From NCBI GenBank assembly GCA_050694215.1, contig JBOGXB010000066.1, forward strand, positions 1 to 10,541: 10,541 nucleotides of DNA. Direction: 5' to 3'. This DNA comes from JBOGXB01 sp050694215. GTDB taxonomy: Bacteria; Actinomycetota; CADDZG01; WHSQ01. Positions 1 to 6,271 of the stretch are shown piece after piece; within the stretch, counting starts at the first letter, position 1; each line of letters begins with the position of its first letter. The position numbers were made by a program, and so were the translations under genes. The notes beneath the pieces are model-generated. The model saw only the letters and a program-made list of their open reading frames with translations, was not told where the DNA came from and made no database searches.

Positions 1-165
1 GGCTTCTTCCGGGCCCATCGCGGCTACCTGATCAACCTGCGTAAGGCGCGGGCGATCGAGCCGGACTTTGCGGGGGCTCTTCAGGTCGTCATGGAGGAAC
101 GGGAGGAGCGCGTCCCCGTATCGAGACGCCAGGCACGCGAGCTCAAGCGGCTCATCGGCTTGTAA
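1..165 (+). CDS. LytTR-type response regulator, C-terminal fragment
   Basis: The window opens inside a gene read in frame 1, with 54 codons before a TAA at 163-165. The visible protein contains FFRAHRGYLINLRKARAIEP, which matches the end of LytTR DNA-binding domains (the F-x-x-x-HRG/S-x-L-(I/V)N-L-x-x-(I/A) pattern), followed by a basic helix ending VSRRQARELKRLIGL. LytTR domains bind promoter DNA as the output of two-component response regulators. The receiver domain, if present, lies upstream of the window. The gene runs in the same direction as the transporter 203 bp downstream. LytTR regulators often control a neighbouring transport gene, so that transporter is a plausible target; this is inference. 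The C-terminus is complete and no damage is visible. Confidence 0.85.
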   Translation, partial: GFFRAHRGYLINLRKARAIEPDFAGALQVVMEEREERVPVSRRQARELKRLIGL

Positions 166-368
166 GCGGTCGGCCTGAGCCGGGTTCCGCGGTCGATAAT
201 GGGGTGCGAGCGGTCCTCTCTGCCGGTGGCATGAACGCCCAACCTCCCGTCACTCATGTGCCGCCTCTTGCGTTCCCTGTGAGCCATCCGCCGACTTTTC
301 CGTTTTCGGATGTTTGGGGAGGGCATGGATAGCGCGGGCAGCCATATCTACCTAAGGGGGGAAGGCCT
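166..368. other. Intergenic region between the LytTR gene and the transporter
   Basis: This 203-bp gap has no convincing ORF. A TTTT-loop inverted repeat, TCCG-TTTT-CGGA, lies at about 299-310. The preceding CCGACTTTT and overlapping CCGTTTTCG, about 9 bp apart, loosely resemble the pyrimidine-rich direct repeats bound by LytTR proteins, but the match is weak. A strong Shine-Dalgarno sequence (AAGGGGGGAAGG, 354-365) ends the region. No clear -10/-35 pair and no strong terminator for the upstream gene were seen. Confidence 0.4.
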
Positions 369-1808
369 ATGGCAACCGCGGCAGGAGCGCAGCGTCTCGA
401 AGGTCACCAGGTCTACGACTACAAGCTCGGCCGGGTGATCGCCGCATCCTCGGCCGGCACCACCATCGAGTGGTACGACTTCTACATCTTCGCGAGCCTC
501 TTCGCGATCCTTGGCACGAAGTTCTTCCCGGCAGGGAACCCAGCGCTCTCGATTCTCGGCGTGTTTGCGCTCGTCTACGTCGGCTTCCTGGTGAGGCCGT
601 TCGGAGCCTTCTTCTTCGGGCGGATCGGCGACCTCATCGGACGCAAGTACACGTTCCTCGTCACGATCTCGGTTATGGGGGCCGCGACGTTCGCGATCGG
701 CTTCCTCCCGACCTACGAGCAGGTTGGGGTCATCGCTCCACTCATCCTCGTCTTGCTGAGATGTCTGCAGGGCCTGGCTCTCGGCGGCGAGTACGGCGGG
801 GCGGCGATCTACGTCGCGGAGCACGCTCCCGACGATCAACGCGGTCGTTACACGTCCTATATTCAGATGACGGCTTCAATTGGGCTTGTGCTTGCCCTCC
901 TCGTGGTCGTCGGACTCTCGACGGTCATGGGTGAGGCGGCATTCGCCGACTTCGGCTGGCGGATCCCGTTCTTCCTGTCGGGAGCGCTCGTCGCACTCGC
1001 TCTCTACATAAGGTTGAGCCTGCGCGAGACGCCGCTCTACACGAAGATCAAGGAGGCGAAGCAACACTCGGTCGCGCCCGTCAAGGATGCGCTCGAGCAC
1101 GGCGGATGGAGGCGCATGCTCTTCATCCTCCTGGGAGCGACGGCCGGACAGGCGGTCGTGTGGTACACGGGCCAGTTCTACGCGTTGGTCTTCATGCAGA
1201 CGGAGCTGGGCATTTCGGTGCTCGCTTCTAGCACCATCGTCGGAGTGGCCTTGATCCTCGGGATGCCCTTCTTCTTCGTCTTCGGCAAGCTGTCCGACAG
1301 GATCGGGCGCAGGAACATCATCCTTACAGGATGTCTCCTTGCGGCGCTCACCTACTTCCCGATCTATGCCGCGATGGCGGCCGTTGCCGAGAACTACGTG
1401 CTCCTGACGGGGCTGGTGTTCATCCAGATGATCTACGTGACGATGGTCTACGGACCGATCGCCGCCTACCTCGTGGAGCTGTTCCCGGCGCGCGTTCGGT
1501 ACACGTCCCTGTCCATCCCCTACCACCTGGGCAACGGGTGGTTCGGAGGGGGCGTTCCGCTCATCGCAACCGCGATCGTGGGCAGCAGGCTCGGCTCGAC
1601 CGAGACCGTCGACCTCGAGGGGCTCATCTATCCGGTGGCCATCGCCTCGATGACCTTCATCGTGGGCCTGGTCTTCCTGAAGGAGACCCACCACGTCCGC
1701 ATCTGGGACGAGGTAAGTGGTGCGGCGCCGGCAACGGCGGAGAAACCAGCAGAGGTGATCGACGTCACGGAGGAGGCGACGGCAGGGGGAACGGCCAGAC
1801 CTCGGTAA
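369..1808 (+). CDS. MFS transporter, metabolite:H+ symporter (MHS) family
   Basis: This 479-residue integral membrane protein is probably a proton-coupled uptake carrier. The ProP/ShiA/KgtP/CitA-like MHS family carries proline, betaine, dicarboxylates, citrate or shikimate. Family signs are GTTIEWYDFYIF at residues 30-41 opening TM1, motif A GRIGDLIGRK at 84-93, RCLQGLALGGEYGGA at 131-145, the GWRIPF block at 196-201, RLSLRETP at 215-222, and a second motif A (GKLSDRIGRRN) midway. A late FPARVRYTSLSIPYHLGNGWFGG motif is also typical. Twelve hydrophobic segments fit, and the length is only slightly above the usual 430-460 because of a hydrophilic Ala/Glu-rich tail. The ATG is supported by AAGGGGGGAAGG ending 3 nt upstream. 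The upstream LytTR gene may regulate it. The substrate cannot be fixed from sequence alone; a carboxylate or betaine is likely. Confidence 0.9.
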   Translation: MATAAGAQRLEGHQVYDYKLGRVIAASSAGTTIEWYDFYIFASLFAILGTKFFPAGNPALSILGVFALVYVGFLVRPFGAFFFGRIGDLIGRKYTFLVTISVMGAATFAIGFLPTYEQVGVIAPLILVLLRCLQGLALGGEYGGAAIYVAEHAPDDQRGRYTSYIQMTASIGLVLALLVVVGLSTVMGEAAFADFGWRIPFFLSGALVALALYIRLSLRETPLYTKIKEAKQHSVAPVKDALEHGGWRRMLFILLGATAGQAVVWYTGQFYALVFMQTELGISVLASSTIVGVALILGMPFFFVFGKLSDRIGRRNIILTGCLLAALTYFPIYAAMAAVAENYVLLTGLVFIQMIYVTMVYGPIAAYLVELFPARVRYTSLSIPYHLGNGWFGGGVPLIATAIVGSRLGSTETVDLEGLIYPVAIASMTFIVGLVFLKETHHVRIWDEVSGAAPATAEKPAEVIDVTEEATAGGTARPR

Positions 1809-1921
1809 CCGGACGTCGACCGGACGGCTCTCCAGCCTAGGCCTCACAGAAGGGGGGTCAGGGGGGGCGGACGATTCGGGCCGCGGCGTGAGTGGGCGTT
1901 AGAGTGCCGCTCGCGCCGTGG
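1809..1921. other. Intergenic region with G-run block
   Basis: This stretch follows the transporter stop codon. It holds a perfect GCCTAGGC palindrome (about 1835-1842) and two dense G runs on the + strand, G6-TCA-G7-CGG at 1852-1870. There is no T tract, so a classical intrinsic terminator is not evident. Short reading frames cross the area, but nothing looks like a protein family and no Shine-Dalgarno-linked start was found. Confidence 0.4.
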
Positions 1922-2034
1922 TCCTTTCGCCACCCGGCCCCCTCTCGCCACCCGGCCCCTTTCACCACCCGGCCCCTTTCACCACCCGGCCCCCTCTCGC
2001 CGCCCGGCCCTTTTCACCACCGGGCCCTTCGATC
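1922..2034. repeat. 17-18-bp C-rich tandem repeat, six copies
   Basis: The core CACCCGGCCC starts at 1931, 1949, 1966, 1983, 2001 (as CGCCCGGCCC) and 2018 (as CACCGGGCCC), so the spacing is 18, 17, 17, 18 and 17 bp. Linkers alternate between CCTCTCGC and CTTTCAC types. On the minus strand each unit reads as runs of G (GGGGCCGGGTGG), so the array could form G-quadruplex or other G-rich structure. Mixed 17/18 spacing breaks the reading frame between units, which argues against a repeat-bearing protein. There are no spacers of CRISPR type. The function is unknown; replication slippage or a structured 3' region of the transporter mRNA are both possible. Confidence 0.75.
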
Positions 2035-2097
2035 AGGGGCACCCAGAGCCACTAAATCATTCCTCCTCGCGTTCTTTTGTCACAGTCCATGCCTATG

Positions 2098-2191
2098 TTG
2101 TCCCTTGGGTTGTCAGACAACTGTCTGACAACTGTCTGACGGCCCCGGGAAGGGACACCCAAGCCGGGAGGCGGCGACCGTGAACGAGACC
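2098..2191 (+). repeat. Tandem duplication, copy 1 (operator, SD and start codons)
   Basis: This is the first copy of a roughly 100-bp unit. In order it holds a degenerate lead-in, the operator array, a GGCCCCGGGAAGGGACAC stretch, a GGGAGGCGGCGACC segment and GTGAACGAGACC (2180-2191). The operator arrays of the two copies are offset by 99 bp and the GTG codons by 103 bp, because copy 2 has 4 extra bases after GACAC. The two copies abut directly. In this copy the start is followed by only 15 sense codons, not by the full gene. Confidence 0.85.
2110..2140. promoter_or_regulatory. Operator array 1: three 11-bp-phased TGTC-N-GACA palindromes
   Basis: TTGTCAGACAA at 2110-2120 (a perfect palindrome about its central base) is followed head-to-tail by CTGTCTGACAA (2121-2131) and CTGTCTGAC (2132-2140). 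The 11-bp period is about one helical turn, so bound dimers would lie on the same DNA face. The junctions also form GACA-AC-TGTC inverted repeats. Such arrays are typical of autoregulated promoters. Candidate ligands are the Phd-like protein encoded just downstream, or a GntR/FadR-type regulator, whose sites often resemble TNGTCNNACNA. No GntR gene is in the window. Confidence 0.7.
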
Positions 2192-2227
2192 GATCTGGTC
2201 CTCTGGACTTGTCTGACAACTGTCTGA
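2180..2227 (+). CDS. Possible 15-residue upstream ORF created by the duplication
   Basis: GTG at 2180 opens MNETDLVLWTCLTTV and ends at a TGA (2225-2227) inside operator array 2. Its first four codons equal those of the antitoxin-like gene at 2283, and it has the better-looking Shine-Dalgarno stretch (GGGAGG, 2166-2171). It could be translated as a leader peptide or be a passive relic of the duplicated gene start. No function is claimed. Confidence 0.3.
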   Translation: MNETDLVLWTCLTTV

Positions 2228-2294
2228 CAACTGTCTGACCGGCCCGGGAAGAGACACAGACCCAAGGAGTGAGGCGGCGACCGTGAACGAGACC
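2197..2294 (+). repeat. Tandem duplication, copy 2 (functional gene start)
   Basis: This is the second copy of the unit, directly abutting the first. It contains operator array 2, then CGGCCCGGGAAGAGACAC, AAGGAGTGAGGCGGCGACC and GTGAACGAGACC. The last 12 bp are the first four codons of the gene at 2283. Differences from copy 1 are a 4-bp insertion and scattered substitutions outside the operator and start segments. The operator and the start region are conserved almost base for base, which suggests retained function or a recent event. Confidence 0.85.
2209..2239. promoter_or_regulatory. Operator array 2: three 11-bp-phased TGTC-N-GACA palindromes
   Basis: TTGTCTGACAA (2209-2219), CTGTCTGACAA (2220-2230) and CTGTCTGAC (2231-2239) repeat array 1 with one base changed (A to T at the centre of the first site). 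The array ends 43 bp before the GTG start at 2283. This places it in or just after the promoter of the antitoxin-like gene, where binding would block transcription. No clear -10 hexamer was identified around it. Confidence 0.7.
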
Positions 2295-2747
2295 ACCCAA
2301 GTCGAGCCCTCCGCGTGGGCCAGCGCGCGAGAGCTCTCACGCGAGACGAGCGCGCTCCTCGATCGGGTAGCGAGCGGGACGATCGTGACGATCGTTCGTC
2401 ACGGACGACCGGTCGCGACGTTGTCGCCGCTGCCCCATGCGCCCGTCCGTCACGCGGTGGCGAGACCGCCGGCCGGCGTGTCGGACGCGGTGGGATCCTT
2501 GACGCCGGAGGAAGAGGGACAGCTCGGCGGACTCGATCCGGTCCAAAGACAGGTTATCGAGGCCGTGGCGGACGGATGCGCGCCGGACCGATTGGCAGCC
2601 AAGCTCAGGGGGCACGAGCCGTCCGCGATCGCGGTTGCCCTTGGCCGGCTGGAGATAGGCCGACTGATCGTCAAGGACTTCGGCGGGTACAGCCTCACGA
2701 TCCGCGGCGCGCGATTCATGAGGGTGTTGACGCAGCCCTCCGGCTAG
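2283..2747 (+). CDS. Phd/YefM antitoxin-like protein with C-terminal winged-helix-like domain
   Basis: A 154-residue protein in two parts. Residues 12-50 (WASARELSRETSALLDRVAS, then TIVTIVRHGRPVATLSPL) match the Phd/YefM N-terminal DNA-binding fold, in which antitoxin dimers bind palindromes in their own promoter. After a Pro/Ala-rich linker (51-84), residues 85-145 (beginning LDPVQRQVIEAV, with RLAAKL and a LGRLEIGRLIVKDFGGYSL wing) resemble a DprA/MarR-type winged helix, replacing the short toxin-neutralising tail of true Phd proteins. The start is GTG; GAGG at 2271-2274 lies 8 nt upstream and AAGGAG at 2264-2269 lies 13 nt upstream. There is no toxin gene on either side: downstream lies a convergent SDR gene. 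It is therefore more likely a stand-alone repressor than half of a toxin-antitoxin pair. Two operator arrays upstream suggest autoregulation. The winged-helix call is less certain than the Phd call. Confidence 0.75.
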   Translation: MNETTQVEPSAWASARELSRETSALLDRVASGTIVTIVRHGRPVATLSPLPHAPVRHAVARPPAGVSDAVGSLTPEEEGQLGGLDPVQRQVIEAVADGCAPDRLAAKLRGHEPSAIAVALGRLEIGRLIVKDFGGYSLTIRGARFMRVLTQPSG

Positions 2748-2824
2748 GGAAGGCCATTCGAAGAGCGGGACTCGCGAAGGTGTCGGCTCGACACTCCGGC
2801 TAGCGAGGGGGCATCCGAAGGGCG
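2738..2824. repeat. Imperfect direct repeat spanning two convergent stop codons
   Basis: A 30-31-bp segment beginning CTCCGGCTAG occurs at 2738-2767 and again at 2794-2824, with about 24 of 31 positions matching and one gap. The first copy holds the TAG stop of the antitoxin-like gene (2745-2747). The second holds the reverse-strand TAG stop of the SDR gene (2800-2802). The repeat lies exactly across the convergent gene junction, so it could be the scar of a duplication or recombination that brought the genes together. Confidence 0.55.
2780..2794. terminator. Small hairpin between convergent genes
   Basis: GTGTCG-GCT-CGACAC forms a perfect 6-bp stem with a 3-nt loop in the 52-bp gap between two convergent genes. 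It would fold in both transcripts, so a bidirectional terminator role is possible. No T tract follows on either strand and the stem is short, so this is weakly supported. Confidence 0.3.
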
Positions 2825-3567
2825 CCGTCGAGCCGGATCACCTCGCCGTTCAGCATCGGGTTCCGAACGACGTGCGCGACCAGCGCGGCGTATTCCTCGG
2901 GCTTACCGAGACGTTTCGGATGAGGGATCCCCTCCGCGAGCTTGGTCCGGGCTTCCTCGGGGAGGCCGGACAGCATCGGCGTATCGAAAGTGCCCGGCGC
3001 GATGGCCACGCAGCGGATCAGACGGCTCGCCAGGTCGCGCGCAATCGGGAGTGTCATGCCCACGATCCCGCTCTTGCTGGCCGAGTAAGCGGCCTGACCG
3101 ATCTGCCCGTCGAAGGCGGCAATGGAGGCGGTGTTGACGATGACACCGCGCTCGTCGTCGATCGGCTCCTGACCGGCGATCTGAGCTGCGGCAAGCCGTA
3201 CCACGTTGAAGGTCCCGATCAGGTTGACCTTGACCACGAACTCGAAGCGCTCGAGATCTGTGGCCCCGCCCTCCCGAGTGAGCACTCTTCCAGGGAAACC
3301 CACGCCCGCACAGTTCACGACCACGTGCAAACCACCGAACTCGGTGGCCGCGAGATCGACCGCGGCCTGGACCTCTTCTTCGGCCGTCACGTCGGCGGCT
3401 GCGAACCTCGCACCATCGCCCAGCTCCTTCGCCACGGTCGCCCCGTTCGAGGTAGGGAGATCGAGGACGACTACGGATGCTCCCTCCTCCGTCAGAGCTT
3501 CGACCGCTGCAAGGCCGAGGCCGGAAGCTCCACCGGTGACGAGCGCGACCTTTCCGTGGATCTCCAA
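2800..3567 (-). CDS. Short-chain dehydrogenase, HSD10-like 3-hydroxyacyl-CoA dehydrogenase type II
   Basis: A 255-residue NAD(H)-dependent classical SDR. It has TGGASGLG at 11-18 (cofactor loop), D36 after the second strand favouring NAD over NADP, DV at 59-60, NCAG at 85-88, and the catalytic set S148, Y161 and K165 within NTASIAAFDGQIGQAAYSASKSG. The later IAPGTFDTPML, NPMLNGEVIRLDGALRM and the overall pattern closely follow the human HSD17B10 (HADH2) family. These enzymes oxidise L-3-hydroxyacyl-CoA in beta-oxidation of straight- or branched-chain acyl-CoA, so a role in cytosolic fatty acid or isoleucine breakdown is likely. The start is TTG, chosen because AAGGAGG (reverse strand, 3574-3580) lies 6 nt upstream and the second residues fit the family start. 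It is last in a minus-strand run, 60 bp after the ABC gene. Other hydroxy-substrates cannot be excluded. Confidence 0.9.
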   Translation of the reverse strand: MEIHGKVALVTGGASGLGLAAVEALTEEGASVVVLDLPTSNGATVAKELGDGARFAAADVTAEEEVQAAVDLAATEFGGLHVVVNCAGVGFPGRVLTREGGATDLERFEFVVKVNLIGTFNVVRLAAAQIAGQEPIDDERGVIVNTASIAAFDGQIGQAAYSASKSGIVGMTLPIARDLASRLIRCVAIAPGTFDTPMLSGLPEEARTKLAEGIPHPKRLGKPEEYAALVAHVVRNPMLNGEVIRLDGALRMPPR

Positions 3568-3627
3568 TCGCGGCCTCCTTGACGTGTCGGTCTTCGGGGA
3601 GACTACGCGGTTCCGAAGGGCGGGGGG

Positions 3628-5553
3628 CTAGACGGCCTGCTCTTCAACCGGATCTCGGACTACCTCGCCCGTTGCGAGCACGAGCCCGTCTTCGCATCTC
3701 GTCTCGACGCGACCGTCGGAGAACTGCTCGTGATACAGAGCCGCGTACGCCCCATCGCGGGCGAGCAGCTCGAGGTGGGAGCCCCTCTCGATGATCCGGC
3801 CCTTGTCGAGATAGATGATCTCGTCGGCCGCCAGGATCGTCGAGAGCCGGTGCGCGATCGCGATCGTCGTGCGACCTCGCATGAGCGGAGTTAACGCCTC
3901 CTGGACTAGACGCTCTGAATGGGTGTCGAGAGCGCTCGTCGCCTCGTCGAGTATCAGGACGCGAGGGTCCTTGAGAACCACGCGCGCGATCGCAAGCCGC
4001 TGCTTCTCGCCCCCCGACATCTTGTAACCACGTTCTCCCACTACAGTGTCCAAGCTGTCGGGCATCTCCGCGATGCGCTCGAAGATGTGGGCTGCGCGCG
4101 CCGCTGCCTCGAGCTCTTCATCGGTCGCGTCGGGGTTGCCGTATCGAAGGTTGTCACGCACCGAGGCGTTGAAGAGGTAGGTCTCCTGGGTGACCATACC
4201 GATGATGTCACCGAGGGACTCGAGCCTGATGTCGCGGACGTCGATCCCGTCGATCTCTATCGCCCCGCGGTTGACGTCGTATAGCCGCGGGATCAGGTAG
4301 GTCATCGTGGTCTTCCCTGCCCCGGATGGACCGACCAGAGCGATCAGCTTCCCGCGCTCGACCGTGAAGTCGACACCACCTATCGTCCACAGACGCCCGT
4401 CCTGGTCGGGATCGGCCGGCCGGTCGTAGTGGAACCACACATCGCGGAAGGCGACTTCGCCCCGGACGTCGTGGGGCGCGAGCTCGATGGCGCCGTCGTG
4501 GTCTGTGATCTCGCGTTCGAGGTCCAGGTACTCGAAGATGCGGTCGAACAGAGCCAGCGATGACTGAATCTCGACGTTAACGTTGAGGAGCTGTCCCATG
4601 GGGAAGAACAGACGGCTCTGCAGCGTGGTGAACGCGGCGATGGTCGAGACGAGGTCGGCGGGGGTTGTATTCAGCCGGCCGCTGAGAAGCATCCAGCCCC
4701 CGAAGAGATAGACGAGGGCGGGTGTGATCGAGAAGAAGATCTGCACAAGGGAGAAGAAGCCCCGCCCAACCATTGTGCGCTTGATCTCTAGGTCGGACAG
4801 CCTCCTGTTCTCACGCTGGAATCGCTCGATCTCGTACCCCTGCCGCCCGAAGGCCTTCGACAGCAATATCCCCGACACAGACAGCGTTTCCTGCATGTGC
4901 GCGGTTAGGTCCGCGAGCGATTCCTGCGTGCGCCCGGACACCTCGCGCCTGACCTTGCCGACCTTACGGCTGAGGACCAGGAACAGGGGCATGACGGCGA
5001 GCGACAGGACGGTGAGCTGCCAGTTGAGGATGAACATCGCGGCCAGCGTCGAGGCGACGGTGGCGACGTTCGACAGGATGCTCGACGCGGTGTCGGTGAG
5101 CACCCCCTGCACACCGGCGACGTCGTTGGAGAGCCGCGACTGGATCTCGCCGGTGCGCGTCGAGGTAAAGAACTTGAGCGGCATGTGCTGGAGATGGGCA
5201 TACAACGAGTTGCGCAGATCCTGCATGACGTGCTGGCCGACCCGGTTGTTGATGTAGGTCTGCCATAGACCGAGAAGCCCCGTGACGATCGGGCTCACGA
5301 CCATGATGGCGACGACGAGCAGTAGTTGGTTCAGTCGGTCTGAGGCGGGCTCGTTACCGAGCAGGATCTGAAAGGCCACCTTGATCATCAGTGGGTTGAT
5401 CAGACCCAGACCCGCTATAACCAGGATCAGGACGGCGACGAAGCCGACGCGTCTCTTGTACGGCTTGAACGTGCCGACGATGCGCCTGAAGGTGCCGGGC
5501 CGCGCCGGCCTCTCCGGCTGGGCCGGGGGCGAGAGTCGATGGGGGCCGGGCAC
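3628..5553 (-). CDS. ABC exporter half-transporter (fused TMD-NBD), MsbA/MdlB-like
   Basis: A 641-residue protein, the usual size for a homodimer- or heterodimer-forming exporter subunit in the cytoplasmic membrane. A Pro-rich basic N-terminus (1-33) leads into a six-helix type-1 exporter domain (about 34-345, with hydrophobic stretches near 37-57, 76-98, 155-175, 178-196 and 265-290). The nucleotide-binding domain has an A-loop tyrosine at 376, Walker A GPSGAGKTT (408-416), Q-loop Q456, signature MSGGEKQ (512-518), Walker B VLILDE (532-537), D-loop SALD and H-loop H568. All catalytic residues are present, so it should hydrolyse ATP. A 30-residue acidic tail follows. The GTG start has GGAGGG 8 nt upstream (reverse strand, 5562-5567). 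It sits 70 bp after the methyltransferase and 60 bp before the SDR gene, same strand. The substrate (drug, lipid or peptide) cannot be inferred. Confidence 0.9.
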   Translation of the reverse strand: MPGPHRLSPPAQPERPARPGTFRRIVGTFKPYKRRVGFVAVLILVIAGLGLINPLMIKVAFQILLGNEPASDRLNQLLLVVAIMVVSPIVTGLLGLWQTYINNRVGQHVMQDLRNSLYAHLQHMPLKFFTSTRTGEIQSRLSNDVAGVQGVLTDTASSILSNVATVASTLAAMFILNWQLTVLSLAVMPLFLVLSRKVGKVRREVSGRTQESLADLTAHMQETLSVSGILLSKAFGRQGYEIERFQRENRRLSDLEIKRTMVGRGFFSLVQIFFSITPALVYLFGGWMLLSGRLNTTPADLVSTIAAFTTLQSRLFFPMGQLLNVNVEIQSSLALFDRIFEYLDLEREITDHDGAIELAPHDVRGEVAFRDVWFHYDRPADPDQDGRLWTIGGVDFTVERGKLIALVGPSGAGKTTMTYLIPRLYDVNRGAIEIDGIDVRDIRLESLGDIIGMVTQETYLFNASVRDNLRYGNPDATDEELEAAARAAHIFERIAEMPDSLDTVVGERGYKMSGGEKQRLAIARVVLKDPRVLILDEATSALDTHSERLVQEALTPLMRGRTTIAIAHRLSTILAADEIIYLDKGRIIERGSHLELLARDGAYAALYHEQFSDGRVETRCEDGLVLATGEVVRDPVEEQAV

Positions 5554-5623
5554 TAGCTCAGCCCTCCAGAGTCAGTATCCATTCCGAACAGTTTGAACGC
5601 ATTTGCTCGCTTCGTTAATCCCG

Positions 5624-6271
5624 TCACTGGATCCGCAACGCCACCACCACGCCGTCTCGAGTGGGCACTATCGTCGAGCGGAAATCGGGGTCGCCCGCGA
5701 TCGTTTCGTTGGTCTGGTGGATGGCCTGGGTGTATCCGTCGCGCACGGCGGGCTCATCGGGCTCGTCGCTCACCCTGCCGCTCCACAGCATGTTGTCGCA
5801 TATATAGAGGCCTCCGACCCTGACCCGCCGGCGCCCGCGTCGCCATGCCTCTGGGTAGCCATCCTTGTCTATGTCGCAATAAACGATGTCGAACTCGCCC
5901 TCAGTCTCGTCGAAGGCAGTAAGGGCATCGGCGACGTGGTAGCGGATCGGCTTGCTCAGACCTGCCCGCCCGAGAAAGTCCAGGGCCCGGCGCTTGTTGT
6001 TGGGATCCAGGTCGGTTAGATGTATCTCGCCCTCGCTTCCGGTTGCTCGACTGAACCAGTAGGCCGAGTAGCCGTATCCGGATCCCAGCTCGAAGATCCT
6101 CCTCGCCCCTATCGCACGAGCCATTAGCTCCAACACCTGCCCACACAACCGGCCGATGATGGGGAACCCCTCCTGTCCAGCAAGCTCCTCCATCTCGAGC
6201 AACACGGGTTCGTCGTCGACCGAGGCGAGGCCGGTCAGGTATCGGGTCACCGCCGGGTGAACGATGTCCAT
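5624..6271 (-). CDS. SAM-dependent O-methyltransferase (family 3, CCoAOMT-like)
   Basis: A 215-residue cytosolic class I methyltransferase resembling bacterial catechol/caffeoyl-CoA O-methyltransferases. Motif I, FELGSGYGYSAYWFS (60-74), binds S-adenosylmethionine. LTDLDP (85-90) gives the acidic residue for the ribose. YCDIDKDGYPEAW (131-143) carries the D-x-DK metal/substrate motif, and DNMLWSGRV (159-167) is the family's second metal-site segment. These enzymes usually need a divalent cation and methylate a catechol-type hydroxyl. The length is normal and complete. The ATG (6269-6271) overlaps the TGA of the upstream phosphatase by one base (TGATG), with a GGGAGG Shine-Dalgarno inside that gene's end, so translation is probably coupled. 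The acceptor substrate is unknown. Confidence 0.88.
   Translation of the reverse strand: MDIVHPAVTRYLTGLASVDDEPVLLEMEELAGQEGFPIIGRLCGQVLELMARAIGARRIFELGSGYGYSAYWFSRATGSEGEIHLTDLDPNNKRRALDFLGRAGLSKPIRYHVADALTAFDETEGEFDIVYCDIDKDGYPEAWRRGRRRVRVGGLYICDNMLWSGRVSDEPDEPAVRDGYTQAIHQTNETIAGDPDFRSTIVPTRDGVVVALRIQ

Noticed and set aside
876..1847. Long 323-codon minus-strand frame opposite the transporter
   Set aside because: It is the antisense shadow of a clear MFS gene in GC-rich DNA; the product is Arg/Asp/Glu/His-rich and fits no family.
1885..1925. tRNA 3'-end-like sequence (T-arm resemblance)
   Set aside because: No T-arm pairing, no anticodon arm and no matching acceptor 5' strand were found.
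1922..2034. CRISPR array
   Set aside because: The unit is only 17-18 bp with no variable spacers of constant length, and no cas genes are in the window.
1892..2128. 78-codon + strand frame with Pro/His repeats, starting GVRVPLAP
   Set aside because: It is made by the 17-18-bp C-rich repeat, whose mixed spacing breaks the reading frame between units; there is no Shine-Dalgarno.
3592..3618. CTTCGG...CCGAAG inverted repeat between the ABC and SDR genes
   Set aside because: A 6-bp stem with a 15-nt loop and no T tract; too weak to call a terminator or attenuator.
5554..5623. Promoter for the ABC gene (GATACT at about 5574-5579, reverse strand)
   Set aside because: A start there would fall within the Shine-Dalgarno of the ABC gene, and no -35 hexamer is at suitable spacing.
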